Counted from the first letter of the stretch, positions 7,868 through 16,972 are shown. The stretch: DNA of 64,000 nucleotides from Dryocola sp032000125 (GCA_032000125.1 DAMALH010000006.1:1-64000), one strand, 5' to 3'. Notes: generated by a model from the sequence alone, not told the origin. Numbers and translations are program-made.

Positions 7868-8995
7868 ATGTCCTGCCCGGTTATTGAGCTGACGCAACAG
7901 CTTATCCGCCGCCCTTCCCTGAGCCCTGACGATGCAGGCTGCCAGGCGCTGCTCACTGAGCGTCTGCGCGCTATCGGTTTTACCGTTGAGCATATGGACT
8001 TTGGCGACACGCAAAATTTCTGGGCATGGCGCGGACAGGGCGAAACGCTGGCGTTTGCTGGTCATACCGATGTCGTGCCGTCCGGCGATGCGGACCGCTG
8101 GATAAACCCGCCCTTTGAGCCAACCATTCGCGACGGCATGCTGTTTGGCCGCGGCGCGGCCGATATGAAAGGGTCGCTTGCGGCGATGGTTGTGGCAGCA
8201 GAGCGTTTTGTGGCCCAGCATCCCAATCATAAAGGCCGCCTGGCGTTTCTTATCACTTCCGATGAGGAAGCCAGCGCCAAAAACGGCACCGTAAAAGTGG
8301 TGGAAGCGCTGATGGAGCGCCGCGAGCGTCTCGATTATTGCCTGGTGGGCGAGCCTTCAAGTACCGAAACCGTAGGCGACGTGGTGAAAAACGGTCGCCG
8401 CGGGTCGCTGACCTGCAATCTGACGCTTCATGGCGTGCAGGGACACGTGGCCTATCCGCATCTGGCGGATAACCCGGTGCATCGCGCGGCCCCAATGCTA
8501 AGCGAGCTGGTGGCTATCGAATGGGACAAGGGCAACGAGTTTTTCCCGGCCACCAGCATGCAGATCGCCAACGTTCAGGCCGGCACCGGCAGCAACAACG
8601 TTATTCCAGGCGATATGTTCGTGCAGTTTAACTTCCGCTTTAGCACCGAGCTGACCGATGCGGCCATCAAACAGCGCGTAACCGCCCTGCTTGAGAAATA
8701 CCAACTGCGCTACACGCTGGACTGGTGGCTTTCCGGCCAGCCGTTCCTGACCTCGCGCGGCAGGCTTGTGGATGCGGTGGTGAACGCCGTTGAGCACTAT
8801 AATGAAATAAGGCCGCAGCTTTTAACCACCGGCGGCACGTCCGATGGACGTTTTATCGCACGTATGGGCGCACAGGTAGTGGAACTTGGGCCGGTAAACG
8901 CGACTATTCATAAAATTAATGAATGCGTTAACGCCGCCGACCTGCAGCTTCTTGCCCGTATGTATCAACGTATCATGGAACAGCTTGTCGCCTGA
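7868..8995 (+). CDS. dapE: DapE, succinyl-diaminopimelate desuccinylase
   Basis: A 375-residue di-zinc M20 amidohydrolase, the same length as E. coli DapE. It hydrolyses N-succinyl-L,L-diaminopimelate to L,L-diaminopimelate and succinate in the cytoplasm, supplying lysine and the peptidoglycan cross-link residue. Metal and catalytic residues are visible: His66 and Asp68 (AGHTDVVP), Asp99 (GRGAADMKG), Glu133-Glu134 (SDEEAS), and a distal histidine in the C-terminal HKINE. A GAGG lies in the end of yffB just before the ATG. ypfN follows after 28 bases. With dapA further right, two lysine/DAP genes lie in the window. Confidence 0.97.
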   Translation: MSCPVIELTQQLIRRPSLSPDDAGCQALLTERLRAIGFTVEHMDFGDTQNFWAWRGQGETLAFAGHTDVVPSGDADRWINPPFEPTIRDGMLFGRGAADMKGSLAAMVVAAERFVAQHPNHKGRLAFLITSDEEASAKNGTVKVVEALMERRERLDYCLVGEPSSTETVGDVVKNGRRGSLTCNLTLHGVQGHVAYPHLADNPVHRAAPMLSELVAIEWDKGNEFFPATSMQIANVQAGTGSNNVIPGDMFVQFNFRFSTELTDAAIKQRVTALLEKYQLRYTLDWWLSGQPFLTSRGRLVDAVVNAVEHYNEIRPQLLTTGGTSDGRFIARMGAQVVELGPVNATIHKINECVNAADLQLLARMYQRIMEQLVA

Positions 8996-9023
8996 CGGGC
9001 TAAAACTTAAGTGAGGTAGTAGC

Positions 9024-9215
9024 ATGGAATGGCTATCGCATTACTGGTGGGTTATCGTACTGGTGCTGCTGTTGGGCATTTTCCTTAATGTCATTAAGGA
9101 TCTGAAACGTATCGACCCGAAGAAATACATGGCGAACAAACCCGACCTCCCCCCGCATCGTGATTTTAACGATAAGTGGGACGACGAGGACGACTGGCCG
9201 AAGAAAAAGCCTTAG
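9024..9215 (+). CDS. ypfN: YpfN, UPF0370 small membrane protein
   Basis: A 63-residue protein. Residues about 7-25 (YWWVIVLVLLLGIFLNV) form one membrane helix, followed by a basic stretch and a very acidic tail (DKWDDEDDWPKKK). This is the UPF0370/YpfN family, whose function is unknown. It lies 28 bases after dapE with a GAGGTAG ribosome-binding site and is the last gene of the yffB-dapE-ypfN run. A REP-like hairpin follows. Confidence 0.92.
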   Translation: MEWLSHYWWVIVLVLLLGIFLNVIKDLKRIDPKKYMANKPDLPPHRDFNDKWDDEDDWPKKKP

Positions 9216-9225
9216 TTCAGCTATC

Positions 9226-9255
9226 AGGTCGGGTGGCGCAGCGCTTACCCGACCT
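9226..9255. repeat. REP-like hairpin between ypfN and ypfH
   Basis: AGGTCGGGT and ACCCGACCT form a 9-bp stem around GGCGCAGCGCTT, in the style of enterobacterial REP (repetitive extragenic palindrome) units. It lies between the convergent ypfN and ypfH genes, a common REP position, and touches the ypfH stop. It may also shield the 3' ends of both transcripts. Confidence 0.65.
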
Positions 9256-9952
9256 ATATAAACTCAACGATATCATCGTCGTTCGGTTTTCCGGCGCTCA
9301 ACGCCTCGTCGAAATAGTGCTTCGGCACCGTATAACGCAGGTGGTTGAGGGCAATCTGGATGCTGCGCTCGTCAATGGCGTGGCCCAGATCTTCAATCAC
9401 GTCCAGCGTGAAATCTCCCCCGACGCGCTCCAGCGCCTCCGATGCCTCAAATGCATGCTTCACGTTAATCACGTTGTCTTCATCGCCGTGAATCAGATGG
9501 AAGGTTGTGGCAGCTGGCGCTTGCTGTGGAAGCTCCGCATAGCGTCCGCAAAATGCCACCACGCGAGCCGCAAGTTCCGGTTCGGCTTTAACGCCTTCAA
9601 GCGCCATCGTTGCCCCTTGTGAAAAGCCAATCAGCGCCGTAGCGCTGCCGGGAACGCCGCTGTGTTGCTGCCAGTAGCGCACCACGTCAATAAACGCCGA
9701 CATAACGGCATCAATACGGCTCTGGCGGTTTTCCTCCGTCACCCCGGCCGCTGAATACCATTCGCGTCCCCGTTCCGGGCCGCTCGGCGCCGGGCCGCCA
9801 ATGCTCACCACTAAAGCGTCAGGAAACTGAGGCGCAAACCAGCTACCGATTTCCCCCATTGCGACGGGGTTATCGCCCACCCCATGAAACAGCAGCAGCA
9901 GTTGTTTTGCCGGTGCGGAAGGCGTCTGCACAACAAAATGTTCGTGTTTCAT
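9254..9952 (-). CDS. ypfH: YpfH, serine esterase/carboxylesterase
   Basis: A 232-residue alpha/beta hydrolase of the dienelactone hydrolase/phospholipase-carboxylesterase type. The likely triad is Ser111 in the nucleophile elbow GFSQG, an Asp in HGDEDNV (157-159) and His191 in LGHAID. The oxyanion region is LFHGVGDN near the start. No signal peptide is present, so it is cytoplasmic. The E. coli homologue shows esterase activity on model esters, but the natural substrate is unknown. It lies nine bases downstream of tmcA on the same strand, so they probably share a transcript. Confidence 0.92.
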   Translation of the reverse strand: MKHEHFVVQTPSAPAKQLLLLFHGVGDNPVAMGEIGSWFAPQFPDALVVSIGGPAPSGPERGREWYSAAGVTEENRQSRIDAVMSAFIDVVRYWQQHSGVPGSATALIGFSQGATMALEGVKAEPELAARVVAFCGRYAELPQQAPAATTFHLIHGDEDNVINVKHAFEASEALERVGGDFTLDVIEDLGHAIDERSIQIALNHLRYTVPKHYFDEALSAGKPNDDDIVEFI

Positions 9953-9961
9953 GGTATCTCC

Positions 9962-11974
9962 TTACGTTTGTGCAGACTGCGATTGCATTTGCAAAAGCGC
10001 TTCTTTGAGCGCAAGTGAGCGGGGAAAATCAAGTTTTTCAAGCGCCTGGTGAACCTCTTGCCGCATCGCGCCCAGTAGCGCTTTGCGCCCGGAAAGATGA
10101 AGGTCCTGACACACCAGGTCCACCTTAAGCCTTTGCTGCACCCTGCCGCGTAAAGCTTTTAATGGCAGATCGCAGGCGGTGAGCAGGCGGTTGAGCGACC
10201 CCAGGCAGGCTTCCAGCGGGCGATGCGCAAACGCAAAACCAGCCAGTTCAAGCCAGTCATCACTATTTAGCGTAGTCGCTGGATGAGGAATGATGGGTAA
10301 AGGCCTTGCTATCCACGGCTGCAGGTAAGCGAAATCTCGCTGCAGGCGAGAATGCTCGTGCCGGGCAAGCGCTGCGCCTGCGTCGCTAAGCGCTAACAGC
10401 GCCATCGCCGTATAGCAGCCGCTGCTGGCTTCACGATGGCTGCCGACGCGTACCAGCACAAACCCGCAGCTTGCCCAGAATCGCCACAGCTCGTCGGTAA
10501 AGCCAAAGCTTACCGACAGGTAATCAACGTCCGGCCGCGCTCCCGCCTTCGCCATCGCAATCATCTGCTGTCCTGACTGCTGCCGCTGACGTAACGGATG
10601 CACGGCAATACGGCTTACGCGCAGCCCTTTTAAAGTTGCCGCCAGCGGGCTGCCTCCGTGGGCAGAAAGCGATTGTGCAACAAGGTTTCCTCGCGGCCGA
10701 CGGAAACCTGCCCACACCGCCCGGCTGAGGTTTTCATCCAGCCCGCCCTCTTCCACCAGCCAGGCTGCGCCAATGGTTTCACCGCCGCAGCTAGCGGCAA
10801 TGAAGCGTTGCCCACGGGCATCGAGCATGCGCCGCCAGTCCAGCGGTGAAGTGCGGTAGTGCGCACCCGAAAGCAGACGATACATCTGCTGAAGCTTGTC
10901 GACCTCGGATTGCGCGACCGGGTTCAGCGTCGCCACTCCACCGGCAACGTGATTTAAGTCGGCTTCCTCAAACAGCAAAATGCGGTCGATTAGCGACTCC
11001 AGAGGATCGCGCGGCGCCCAGCGAATGGGGGCAGAAAGAGAATAGCGAGTAAGGGAGGGAATGCCCGCGCAAAACTTCAACAGGAACCCCCGCCCGGTGC
11101 CTTCGTACCCCTGAACCGTGGTGGTTAGCAGCACGCGTGGGAAGCGGGCAATCATCTGGCGTAACTGAGGCCCCGGCAGCGCAGCGGCCTCATCGATAAT
11201 TAACCACTGCACGTCCTGCACCTCCGGCTGAGCCAAAAGCGCGTCCGGGGCGATGAAGTTAAATGTCTCACCCGCATGCAGCGCCAGCACATCTGTTGCC
11301 GCCCTTGTCGGCGCCGTTACCAGCGCTTTGCCAGTGAGGCTGCTTAGCAGCATACCTGCAAGCGCAGACTTTCCTCTGCCGCGCGGGGCGGTAACCACGG
11401 CTACGCCAGGCGACATGGATTGCAGGGCGGAAAGAATTTCGGCCTGTTCCCGTTCAGGTGCGCCGTTGGCGGGATGCCAGGGTTCGCGCCGCCGAAATTC
11501 AGGTAAGCGCAAAGGCTGATGCTGCTGCCAGAGGCAGGCCTCGCTATCGGCAAGCACGCAACGCTTGAGGTGAGAGATAAAATTCGGCGTGGCAATAGGC
11601 TGGGGGCAATCGCTCCAGCGGCAGGAGTCCGCATCGGGAAGCTCCGGCCAGCGGAGCCAGTCCGGGGCCAGCATAACCAGCCAGCTCCCGGCTTTTAGCG
11701 TGCCGGCAAGGGCCGCAAGCGCCTCCGCATCCAGCCCGCAGCGGACGTCAAAGACCGCATGGAGAAACTCCCGGCCGAGCAGCGTGCGCATGGCCGACGG
11801 CGCGCAATGCAGCGGAAGCTCAGGCGCCGCGCCAACCCATAGCCAGTCGCCGGGAAGCTGGCCGGGCAGCGCGCTTATCTGCCGGCTGCTCCACGCGGCT
11901 TCGCCTGCAAGGACAAGCAGGCGTCGAATACCGGTTCTGGCCATCTCGGCCGTGACGAGCCGAAGCTGTTCCAT
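9962..11974 (-). CDS. tmcA: TmcA, elongator tRNA-Met cytidine acetyltransferase
   Basis: A 670-residue RNA acetylase (E. coli TmcA 671) that makes N4-acetylcytidine at the wobble base of elongator tRNA-Met using acetyl-CoA and ATP. The order of parts matches the family: an N-terminal DUF1726-like region, a RecD-like helicase ATPase with Walker A APRGRGKS (196-203) and Walker B WLIIDEAAALP, then a GNAT acetyltransferase domain (RISRIAVHPLRQRQQSGQQM), and a C-terminal tRNA-binding tail. All parts are intact. ypfH follows after nine bases. A divergent or upstream promoter must lie in the 37-base gap to ypfJ or within ypfJ. Confidence 0.95.
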   Translation of the reverse strand: MEQLRLVTAEMARTGIRRLLVLAGEAAWSSRQISALPGQLPGDWLWVGAAPELPLHCAPSAMRTLLGREFLHAVFDVRCGLDAEALAALAGTLKAGSWLVMLAPDWLRWPELPDADSCRWSDCPQPIATPNFISHLKRCVLADSEACLWQQHQPLRLPEFRRREPWHPANGAPEREQAEILSALQSMSPGVAVVTAPRGRGKSALAGMLLSSLTGKALVTAPTRAATDVLALHAGETFNFIAPDALLAQPEVQDVQWLIIDEAAALPGPQLRQMIARFPRVLLTTTVQGYEGTGRGFLLKFCAGIPSLTRYSLSAPIRWAPRDPLESLIDRILLFEEADLNHVAGGVATLNPVAQSEVDKLQQMYRLLSGAHYRTSPLDWRRMLDARGQRFIAASCGGETIGAAWLVEEGGLDENLSRAVWAGFRRPRGNLVAQSLSAHGGSPLAATLKGLRVSRIAVHPLRQRQQSGQQMIAMAKAGARPDVDYLSVSFGFTDELWRFWASCGFVLVRVGSHREASSGCYTAMALLALSDAGAALARHEHSRLQRDFAYLQPWIARPLPIIPHPATTLNSDDWLELAGFAFAHRPLEACLGSLNRLLTACDLPLKALRGRVQQRLKVDLVCQDLHLSGRKALLGAMRQEVHQALEKLDFPRSLALKEALLQMQSQSAQT

Positions 11975-12011
11975 GCCTGCAATCCTTATGGCCGCTTATA
12001 GCCGTGCGCTA

Positions 12012-12884
12012 TTAACGGAGGTTATTGCCGAAGGTATCGCACTGCGCAGGATCGCCGCTGTCAAAGCCGCGTTTAAACCAGGTGTAGCGCTGTTCAGACG
12101 TGCCGTGGGTAAAGCTGTCCGGCACGACGCGCCCCTGCCCTTTCTGCTGCAGACGATCGTCGCCGATTGCCTCAGCGGCGTTCAGCGCTTCCTGCAAATC
12201 ACCGACATCCAGCACTTCCTGTTTTTGCATGCTGTTGCCCCAGATACCGGCGAAACAGTCGGCCTGCAGCTCCATTTTCACCGACAGCTTGTTACCTTCT
12301 ACCTGGGATGCGCCCTGCTGGAGCTGACGAACTTTTGGCTCGATGCCCAACAGCTTCTGGACGTGGTGACCGACCTCATGGGCAATGACATACCCCTGAG
12401 CAAAATCGCCGTCCGCCCCCAGCTTGTTTTTCATCTCATCGTAGAAGGAAAGATCGATATACACGGTGCTGTCTGCCGGGCAGTAGAACGGCCCCATCAC
12501 CGACTGGCCAGTGCCGCAGCCGGTGCGGGTAGCGCCCCGGTACATCACCAGCTTCGGCTGCTGATAGGTGCGGCCCATCTGCTGGAAAATCTGCCCCCAG
12601 GTATCTTCCGTGGTAGCCAGAATAACTGAGGTGAATTTGGCCGCCTCATCATCATTCGGACTGATGGAGCGCTGCGAGCTTTGTTGGGTCACCGGCTGCC
12701 CGCCGGAGATAAGTCCGGTAAGGTCAACGCCATAATAGCCTGCCACCACGACGACGATCAGCAGGACTATCCCGCCTTTGCCTCCCGGCAAACGAAAACC
12801 ACCGCCGCCGCCAAAGCTCGGGCCGGAGGAATTATTACGCCTGTCTTCTACGTTGTCGCTTTCGCGACGACCTTGCCAACGCAT
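12012..12884 (-). CDS. ypfJ: YpfJ, predicted neutral zinc metallopeptidase
   Basis: A 290-residue protein with a short Arg-rich N-terminus, a Gly/Ser-rich linker, one membrane helix (about 38-52, GIVLLIVVVVAGYYG) and a metallopeptidase-like domain. The HExxH motif is visible in VIAHEVGHHVQ, with a downstream acidic segment (MELQADCFAGIWG) that supplies the third ligand in this family (UPF0365/YpfJ, neutral zinc metallopeptidase). The orientation places the catalytic domain in the periplasm. The substrate is unknown. It lies between tmcA and purC on the same strand. Confidence 0.9.
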   Translation of the reverse strand: MRWQGRRESDNVEDRRNNSSGPSFGGGGGFRLPGGKGGIVLLIVVVVAGYYGVDLTGLISGGQPVTQQSSQRSISPNDDEAAKFTSVILATTEDTWGQIFQQMGRTYQQPKLVMYRGATRTGCGTGQSVMGPFYCPADSTVYIDLSFYDEMKNKLGADGDFAQGYVIAHEVGHHVQKLLGIEPKVRQLQQGASQVEGNKLSVKMELQADCFAGIWGNSMQKQEVLDVGDLQEALNAAEAIGDDRLQQKGQGRVVPDSFTHGTSEQRYTWFKRGFDSGDPAQCDTFGNNLR

Positions 12885-12968
12885 ACCCTACCTCGTTATT
12901 CACAGCTTGTAATAGTAGATCGTAGGTGGTTAATGGACGGATTACCATAAGAAACGCTATGTGAAATA

Positions 12969-12993
12969 TCCGGATGCGCAAAACGCATCCGGA
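12969..12993 (-). terminator. perfect hairpin after purC, likely terminator or REP half
   Basis: TCCGGATGCG and CGCATCCGGA form a perfect 10-bp stem around CAAAA, 24 bases after the purC stop. It resembles half of a REP unit but lacks the typical second arm. A short AT-rich stretch follows on the minus strand, so it may end or stabilise the purC transcript. Confidence 0.6.
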
Positions 12994-13016
12994 CGAAGGC
13001 AATGGTGCCAGAAAAG

Positions 13017-13730
13017 CTAGTCTAATTTCACGCCAAGTCGGTGAGCTACTTCTTCATAGGCTTCAATCAGGCCGCCCAGGCTCTGGCGGAATCGGTCCTT
13101 ATCCATTTTGTCCAGGGTCTCTTTATCCCACAGACGGCTGCCGTCCGGTGAGAACTCGTCGCCCAACACCACTTCGCCTTTGAACAGGCCAAACTCCAGC
13201 TTGAAGTCCACCAGGATAAGACCCGCATCGTCAAAGAGTTTGCTCAGCACGTCGTTGGCTTTGTAGCTCAGCTCACGCATGCGTGCGAGGTGCTCTTTGC
13301 TTACCCAGCCAAAGGTTTCGCAGTAGGATTCGTTGACCATCGGATCGTGCATCGCATCGTTTTTTAAGAACAGATCAAACAGCGGCGGGTTAAGCTCAAT
13401 GCCTTCTTCGATGCCAAGACGCTTCACCAGCGATCCGGCGGCACGGTTGCGGATAACGCACTCAACCGGCACCATATCGAGCTTTTTAACCAGCACTTCG
13501 TTATCGGAAAGTAGCTGCTCCATTTGCGTAGGAATACCCGCCTCTTCCAGTTTGGCCATAATGAAATGGTTAAACTTGTTGTTCACCATGCCCTTACGAT
13601 CGAACTGTTCAATGCGCGCGCCGTCTCCTGCTGACGTATCATTGCGGAATTCGAGCACCAACAGATCCGGATTTTCGGTGCTGTATACGGTTTTCGCCTT
13701 GCCACGATACAACTCAGCTTGCTTTTGCAT
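13017..13730 (-). CDS. purC: PurC, SAICAR synthase
   Basis: A 237-residue phosphoribosylaminoimidazole-succinocarboxamide synthase, identical in length to E. coli PurC. It joins CAIR and aspartate with ATP hydrolysis in purine synthesis. N-terminal AELYRGKAKTVY, the central ECVIRNRAAGS substrate loop, and the distal LVDFKLEFG segment are standard. The start has a GGAG ribosome-binding site. A PurR operator lies 49 bases upstream, consistent with purine repression. bamC and dapA lie upstream on the same strand, but a terminator and this operator separate them. Confidence 0.97.
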   Translation of the reverse strand: MQKQAELYRGKAKTVYSTENPDLLVLEFRNDTSAGDGARIEQFDRKGMVNNKFNHFIMAKLEEAGIPTQMEQLLSDNEVLVKKLDMVPVECVIRNRAAGSLVKRLGIEEGIELNPPLFDLFLKNDAMHDPMVNESYCETFGWVSKEHLARMRELSYKANDVLSKLFDDAGLILVDFKLEFGLFKGEVVLGDEFSPDGSRLWDKETLDKMDKDRFRQSLGGLIEAYEEVAHRLGVKLD

Positions 13731-13779
13731 CTTTCTTACTCCAGGTGTGATTTAACTAAAAATTCCGTCATCTGCGGCT

Positions 13780-13795
13780 ACGCACACGTTTGCGT
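13780..13795 (-). promoter_or_regulatory. PurR operator of purC
   Basis: ACGCACACGTTTGCGT matches the 16-base PurR operator ACGCAAACGTTTGCGT at 15 positions. It lies 50-65 bases upstream of the purC start codon, where repression by PurR with hypoxanthine or guanine is known in E. coli. Confidence 0.88.
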
Positions 13796-13805
13796 AGCGA
13801 GGCAG

Positions 13806-13830
13806 AAAAAAGGCCGGATCGCTCCGGCCC
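13806..13830 (-). terminator. rho-independent terminator after bamC
   Basis: On the minus strand a GGCCGGA-GCGA-TCCGGCC stem is followed by six Ts, starting seven bases after the bamC stop. It separates the dapA-bamC transcript from purC. Confidence 0.85.
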
Positions 13831-13836
13831 TTAAAT

Positions 13837-14871
13837 TTACTTGCTGAATGCCGCCTGGAATACGGCGACCAGCGCGTCGTTCTGAGACTGCGTCAGCGTA
13901 TGCCCTTTCGGATCGATAAACTGCAGGCTGCTGCGGTTATCAAGATCGCCAACCTGCAGCTTGTAGTCACCGCCGACAAGTTCCGGGTCTTTCGCCCCTA
14001 AATCCTGCCATCCGCTATCAGACAATGGTTTATAGGTGACGGCCATGCTGCCGGTAGAACGCGTGGAATCAGTGACTTTCATGCCCGCTTTTTCAAGCGT
14101 GGCCGGCAAGCGATTCCACACCACGTTGAATGGACCACGCACCACCAGCATTGGTAAACCGGTGTCATCTGCGGCGCTCTGAACATCGAGCTGGGCAGAA
14201 GAACGGTTATCCTTCGCGTTCTGCTGATCGGTTTGCGCTTTATCAAGTCCTGAGCTGATGACGTTAAGCATTTGCGCGCTGTAGCGCTGCATGGAGGCGG
14301 CGTCTGACACCGGCTTGCCAGCCTGCTCAAGGCCCAGCAGCTTCACGACCACCGCCTGCTGATAGCCCTGCGGCTTCACGGCAATTTGATAGCGGCCACG
14401 GTACTGCTCGTCTTCATCGGCACGGTTCCACTGCACCCAATCGGTTGTTAGCGTCTGGCTTGCGTCATCACGCTTGTCGATGGTGTAGTGGTTAGCTTCA
14501 AGCACGCTGACCACCTGCGGCCAGAGCGTCGTGCCGCGAGCGCTTTCAACCATCAGCGAAGCGGTATCGCCGGTAAACTGAGTGCGCGCGCCGCTAACCA
14601 GCGCCAGCGGTTGAGCCGGCGGACGGATATCAAGCTGCTTGCCTACTGCACCGCTGCCATTGGTAACCGGAATGGTATATTGACCGTTCTCCACGGGCAG
14701 AATCATGCCTGCCGGAGCGTGGATGTCCGCCAGAGGCGCTGCATCCAGATAGGATTCGTCGCCGCTAACCTGGCGCTTATAACGCTGGTCGCTGCTGCAC
14801 GCCGCAAGCAGCATCGCAAGCGTTACCACTGCAACTTTCGCCACCATCGACTTCTGTACTGAGTAAGCCAT
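13837..14871 (-). CDS. bamC: BamC, outer-membrane assembly lipoprotein
   Basis: A 344-residue lipoprotein of the BAM complex, which folds beta-barrel proteins into the outer membrane. The signal peptide ends in lipobox LLAAC with Cys25 as the lipidated residue. An unstructured N-terminal segment (SYLDAAPLADIHAPAG, which binds BamD in E. coli) and two helix-grip domains follow. The ATG at 14871 (MAYSVQ) is used: the open frame extends one codon to a TTG, but GGGAGA is well placed for the ATG and the length then equals E. coli BamC. dapA ends 16 bases upstream, so dapA and bamC form an operon. bamB lies 24 kb to the right. Confidence 0.96.
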   Translation of the reverse strand: MAYSVQKSMVAKVAVVTLAMLLAACSSDQRYKRQVSGDESYLDAAPLADIHAPAGMILPVENGQYTIPVTNGSGAVGKQLDIRPPAQPLALVSGARTQFTGDTASLMVESARGTTLWPQVVSVLEANHYTIDKRDDASQTLTTDWVQWNRADEDEQYRGRYQIAVKPQGYQQAVVVKLLGLEQAGKPVSDAASMQRYSAQMLNVISSGLDKAQTDQQNAKDNRSSAQLDVQSAADDTGLPMLVVRGPFNVVWNRLPATLEKAGMKVTDSTRSTGSMAVTYKPLSDSGWQDLGAKDPELVGGDYKLQVGDLDNRSSLQFIDPKGHTLTQSQNDALVAVFQAAFSK

Positions 14872-14887
14872 CAAATCTCCCTAAACT

Positions 14888-15766
14888 TTACAGCAAACCC
14901 GCATGCTTAAGCGCGCTGATAATCACCGGACGACTTTCGTCAGTCAGCGGCGTCATCGGCAGGCGTAAGGTATCGGTCGCCACAAGTCCCAATTCCCTAC
15001 AGGCCCATTTCACCGGGATAGGATTGGGTTCAACAAATAATTTGTTATGCAATGGCATCAGGCGCTGATTAATCTCACGCGCCTGGGCAAATTGCCCGCT
15101 GGCCGCCAGTTTACACATTTCCGCCATTTCACGCGCGGCTACGTTTGCCGTTACGGAAATCACGCCGTGGCCGCCGAGCTGCATGAAGTCCAGCGAGCTG
15201 GCATCGTCGCCGCTCACCAGGATGAAGTCGTCTGCAACCAGCTCTTTGATCTGGTTAACGCGCGTTAAGTTCCCGGTCGCTTCTTTGATTCCAACAATAT
15301 TTTTTACTTTCGACAGGCGAGCAACGGTTTCTGGCAGCATGTCGCACCCGGTACGGGACGGCACATTGTACAGCATCTGCGGCAGATCGGTGCTTTGAGC
15401 GATAGCGCTGAAATGCTGGAACAACCCTTCCTGAGTCGGACGGTTGTAATAAGGCGTGACGGTCAGGCAGCCCACGATACCGCTGTTATGAAAGCGCTTC
15501 GTCAGGGAGATAGCCTCGGAAGTGGCGTTCGCGCCGGTGCCTGCGATCACCGGAATGCGCCCGTCCGCCAGCTCAAGCGTTAACATGACCACATCGCCGT
15601 GTTCGTCGTGGCTTAGGGTCGCAGACTCTCCGGTCGTGCCTACAGAGACAATCGCCGATGTTCCGCTGGCGACGTGGTAATCAATCAGTTTTTTCAGGCT
15701 TGACCGGCAGACATTACCTTTCTCATCCATCGGTGTTACAAGCGCGACAATACTTCCCGTGAACAT
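14888..15766 (-). CDS. dapA: DapA, 4-hydroxy-tetrahydrodipicolinate synthase
   Basis: A 292-residue TIM-barrel aldolase that condenses pyruvate with aspartate semialdehyde, the first committed step to lysine and diaminopimelate. The Schiff-base Lys161 (GIKEATG) and Tyr133 (LYNVPSR) are present, as is GTTGE near 43-47. The start MFTGSIVAL is chosen over a six-residue upstream extension because it matches the family length. It is the first gene of the dapA-bamC unit and is divergent from gcvR. Confidence 0.97.
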   Translation of the reverse strand: MFTGSIVALVTPMDEKGNVCRSSLKKLIDYHVASGTSAIVSVGTTGESATLSHDEHGDVVMLTLELADGRIPVIAGTGANATSEAISLTKRFHNSGIVGCLTVTPYYNRPTQEGLFQHFSAIAQSTDLPQMLYNVPSRTGCDMLPETVARLSKVKNIVGIKEATGNLTRVNQIKELVADDFILVSGDDASSLDFMQLGGHGVISVTANVAAREMAEMCKLAASGQFAQAREINQRLMPLHNKLFVEPNPIPVKWACRELGLVATDTLRLPMTPLTDESRPVIISALKHAGLL

Positions 15767-15911
15767 TGGCCATCCTCTGTGCAAACAAGTGCCTCAATGG
15801 TACGTTTGGTGCAGGATCAAAAGCAAGCTGCCAGGTGCCTCTACACGGTTGTATGCAGGATTTTTTTATGCTTTCCTTATGATATCTCACCGATTCACAG
15901 GAAGAATGCGC

Positions 15912-16466
15912 TTGACTCCTTCACCCCACCATTATTTGGTTATTACGGCCCTTGGGGCGGACAGACCCGGTATCGTTAATACCATTACCCGCCATGTCAG
16001 CAGTTGCGGCTGTAATATCGAAGACAGTCGCCTCGCGATGCTCGGTGAAGAGTTTACGTTTATTATGCTGCTGTCCGGTAGCTGGAATGCGATAACCCTG
16101 ATTGAATCAACGCTGCCGCTTAAAGGCGCCGAGCTGGATCTGCTGATCGTGATGAAGCGCACCGCGGCCCAGGATCGTCCGGCAATGCCCGCCACGGTCT
16201 GGGTACAGGTAGAAGTGCCGGATTCACCGCATCTTATCGAGCGCTTTACCGATCTGTTTGATACGCACCATATGAACATTGCCGAGCTGGTTTCCCGCAC
16301 GCAGCCCGCGCAGAATGATAAGCTGCCGCAGCTATATATTCAGATAACCGCCCACAGTCCCGCGTCAGAAGATGCGGTAATTATTGAACAGGCCTTTAAA
16401 GCGCTATGTACAGAACTGAACGCGCAAGGCACTATTAGCGTCGTGAACCCACAGCAAGATGATTAA
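15912..16466 (+). CDS. gcvR: GcvR, glycine cleavage system repressor
   Basis: A protein of 184 residues with two ACT domains (about 5-80 and 95-170). GcvR binds GcvA and, in the absence of glycine, turns it into a repressor of gcvTHP. The start is not certain. TTG 15912 gives MTPSPHHYLV, aligning with E. coli MTLSSQHYLV without a gap, with AGGA nine bases upstream. ATG 15906 would add two residues but puts AGGA only three bases away. The frame stays open much further upstream with no resemblance. It is divergent from dapA, and bcp follows after 15 bases. Confidence 0.93.
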   Translation: MTPSPHHYLVITALGADRPGIVNTITRHVSSCGCNIEDSRLAMLGEEFTFIMLLSGSWNAITLIESTLPLKGAELDLLIVMKRTAAQDRPAMPATVWVQVEVPDSPHLIERFTDLFDTHHMNIAELVSRTQPAQNDKLPQLYIQITAHSPASEDAVIIEQAFKALCTELNAQGTISVVNPQQDD

Positions 16467-16481
16467 AGACGGAGAGTAGTG

Positions 16482-16952
16482 ATGAGCCCACTGAAAGCCG
16501 GTGACAACGCACCGAAATTTAGCCTGCCCGATCAAGACGGCGAGCAAGTAAATTTGACCGACTTCCAGGGACAGCGCGTTCTGGTTTATTTTTATCCCAA
16601 GGCGATGACGCCGGGCTGCACCGTTCAGGCATGCGGTCTGCGCGACAACATGGACGAGTTGAAAAAAGCGGGCGTGGAAGTGCTGGGTATCAGCACCGAC
16701 AAGCCAGAGAAGCTCTCGCGTTTTGCCGAGAAAGAGTTGCTTAACTTCACCCTGCTGTCTGATGAAGATCATCAGATTTGCGAACGGTTCGGGGTGTGGG
16801 GCGAGAAATCCTTTATGGGCAAAACCTACGACGGCATCCACCGCATCAGCTTCCTGTTAGACGGCGAAGGCAAAGTCGAGAAAGTGTTTGACGACTTCAA
16901 AACCAGCAACCACCACGACATCGTGATGAACTGGCTGAAAGAGAACGCTTAG
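16482..16952 (+). CDS. bcp: Bcp, thioredoxin-dependent thiol peroxidase
   Basis: A 156-residue atypical 2-Cys peroxiredoxin (PrxQ/BCP family), the same length as E. coli Bcp. The peroxidatic cysteine is Cys46 in YPKAMTPGCTVQACGLRD and the resolving cysteine is Cys51. It reduces hydrogen and organic hydroperoxides with electrons from thioredoxin. A GTG just before the ATG is in frame, but the ATG gives the family length and has GGAG upstream. It lies 15 bases after gcvR. In E. coli the hyf hydrogenase operon follows bcp; here a tandem non-coding repeat and perM follow. Confidence 0.96.
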   Translation: MSPLKAGDNAPKFSLPDQDGEQVNLTDFQGQRVLVYFYPKAMTPGCTVQACGLRDNMDELKKAGVEVLGISTDKPEKLSRFAEKELLNFTLLSDEDHQICERFGVWGEKSFMGKTYDGIHRISFLLDGEGKVEKVFDDFKTSNHHDIVMNWLKENA

Positions 16953-16972
16953 TTCCAGCAGAGATTAAAAAA

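Noticed and set aside
11589..12629. Long plus-strand frame of 346 codons over tmcA and ypfJ
   Set aside because: It runs antisense through two well-conserved genes, has no family resemblance and is rich in residues expected from antisense GC-rich codons.
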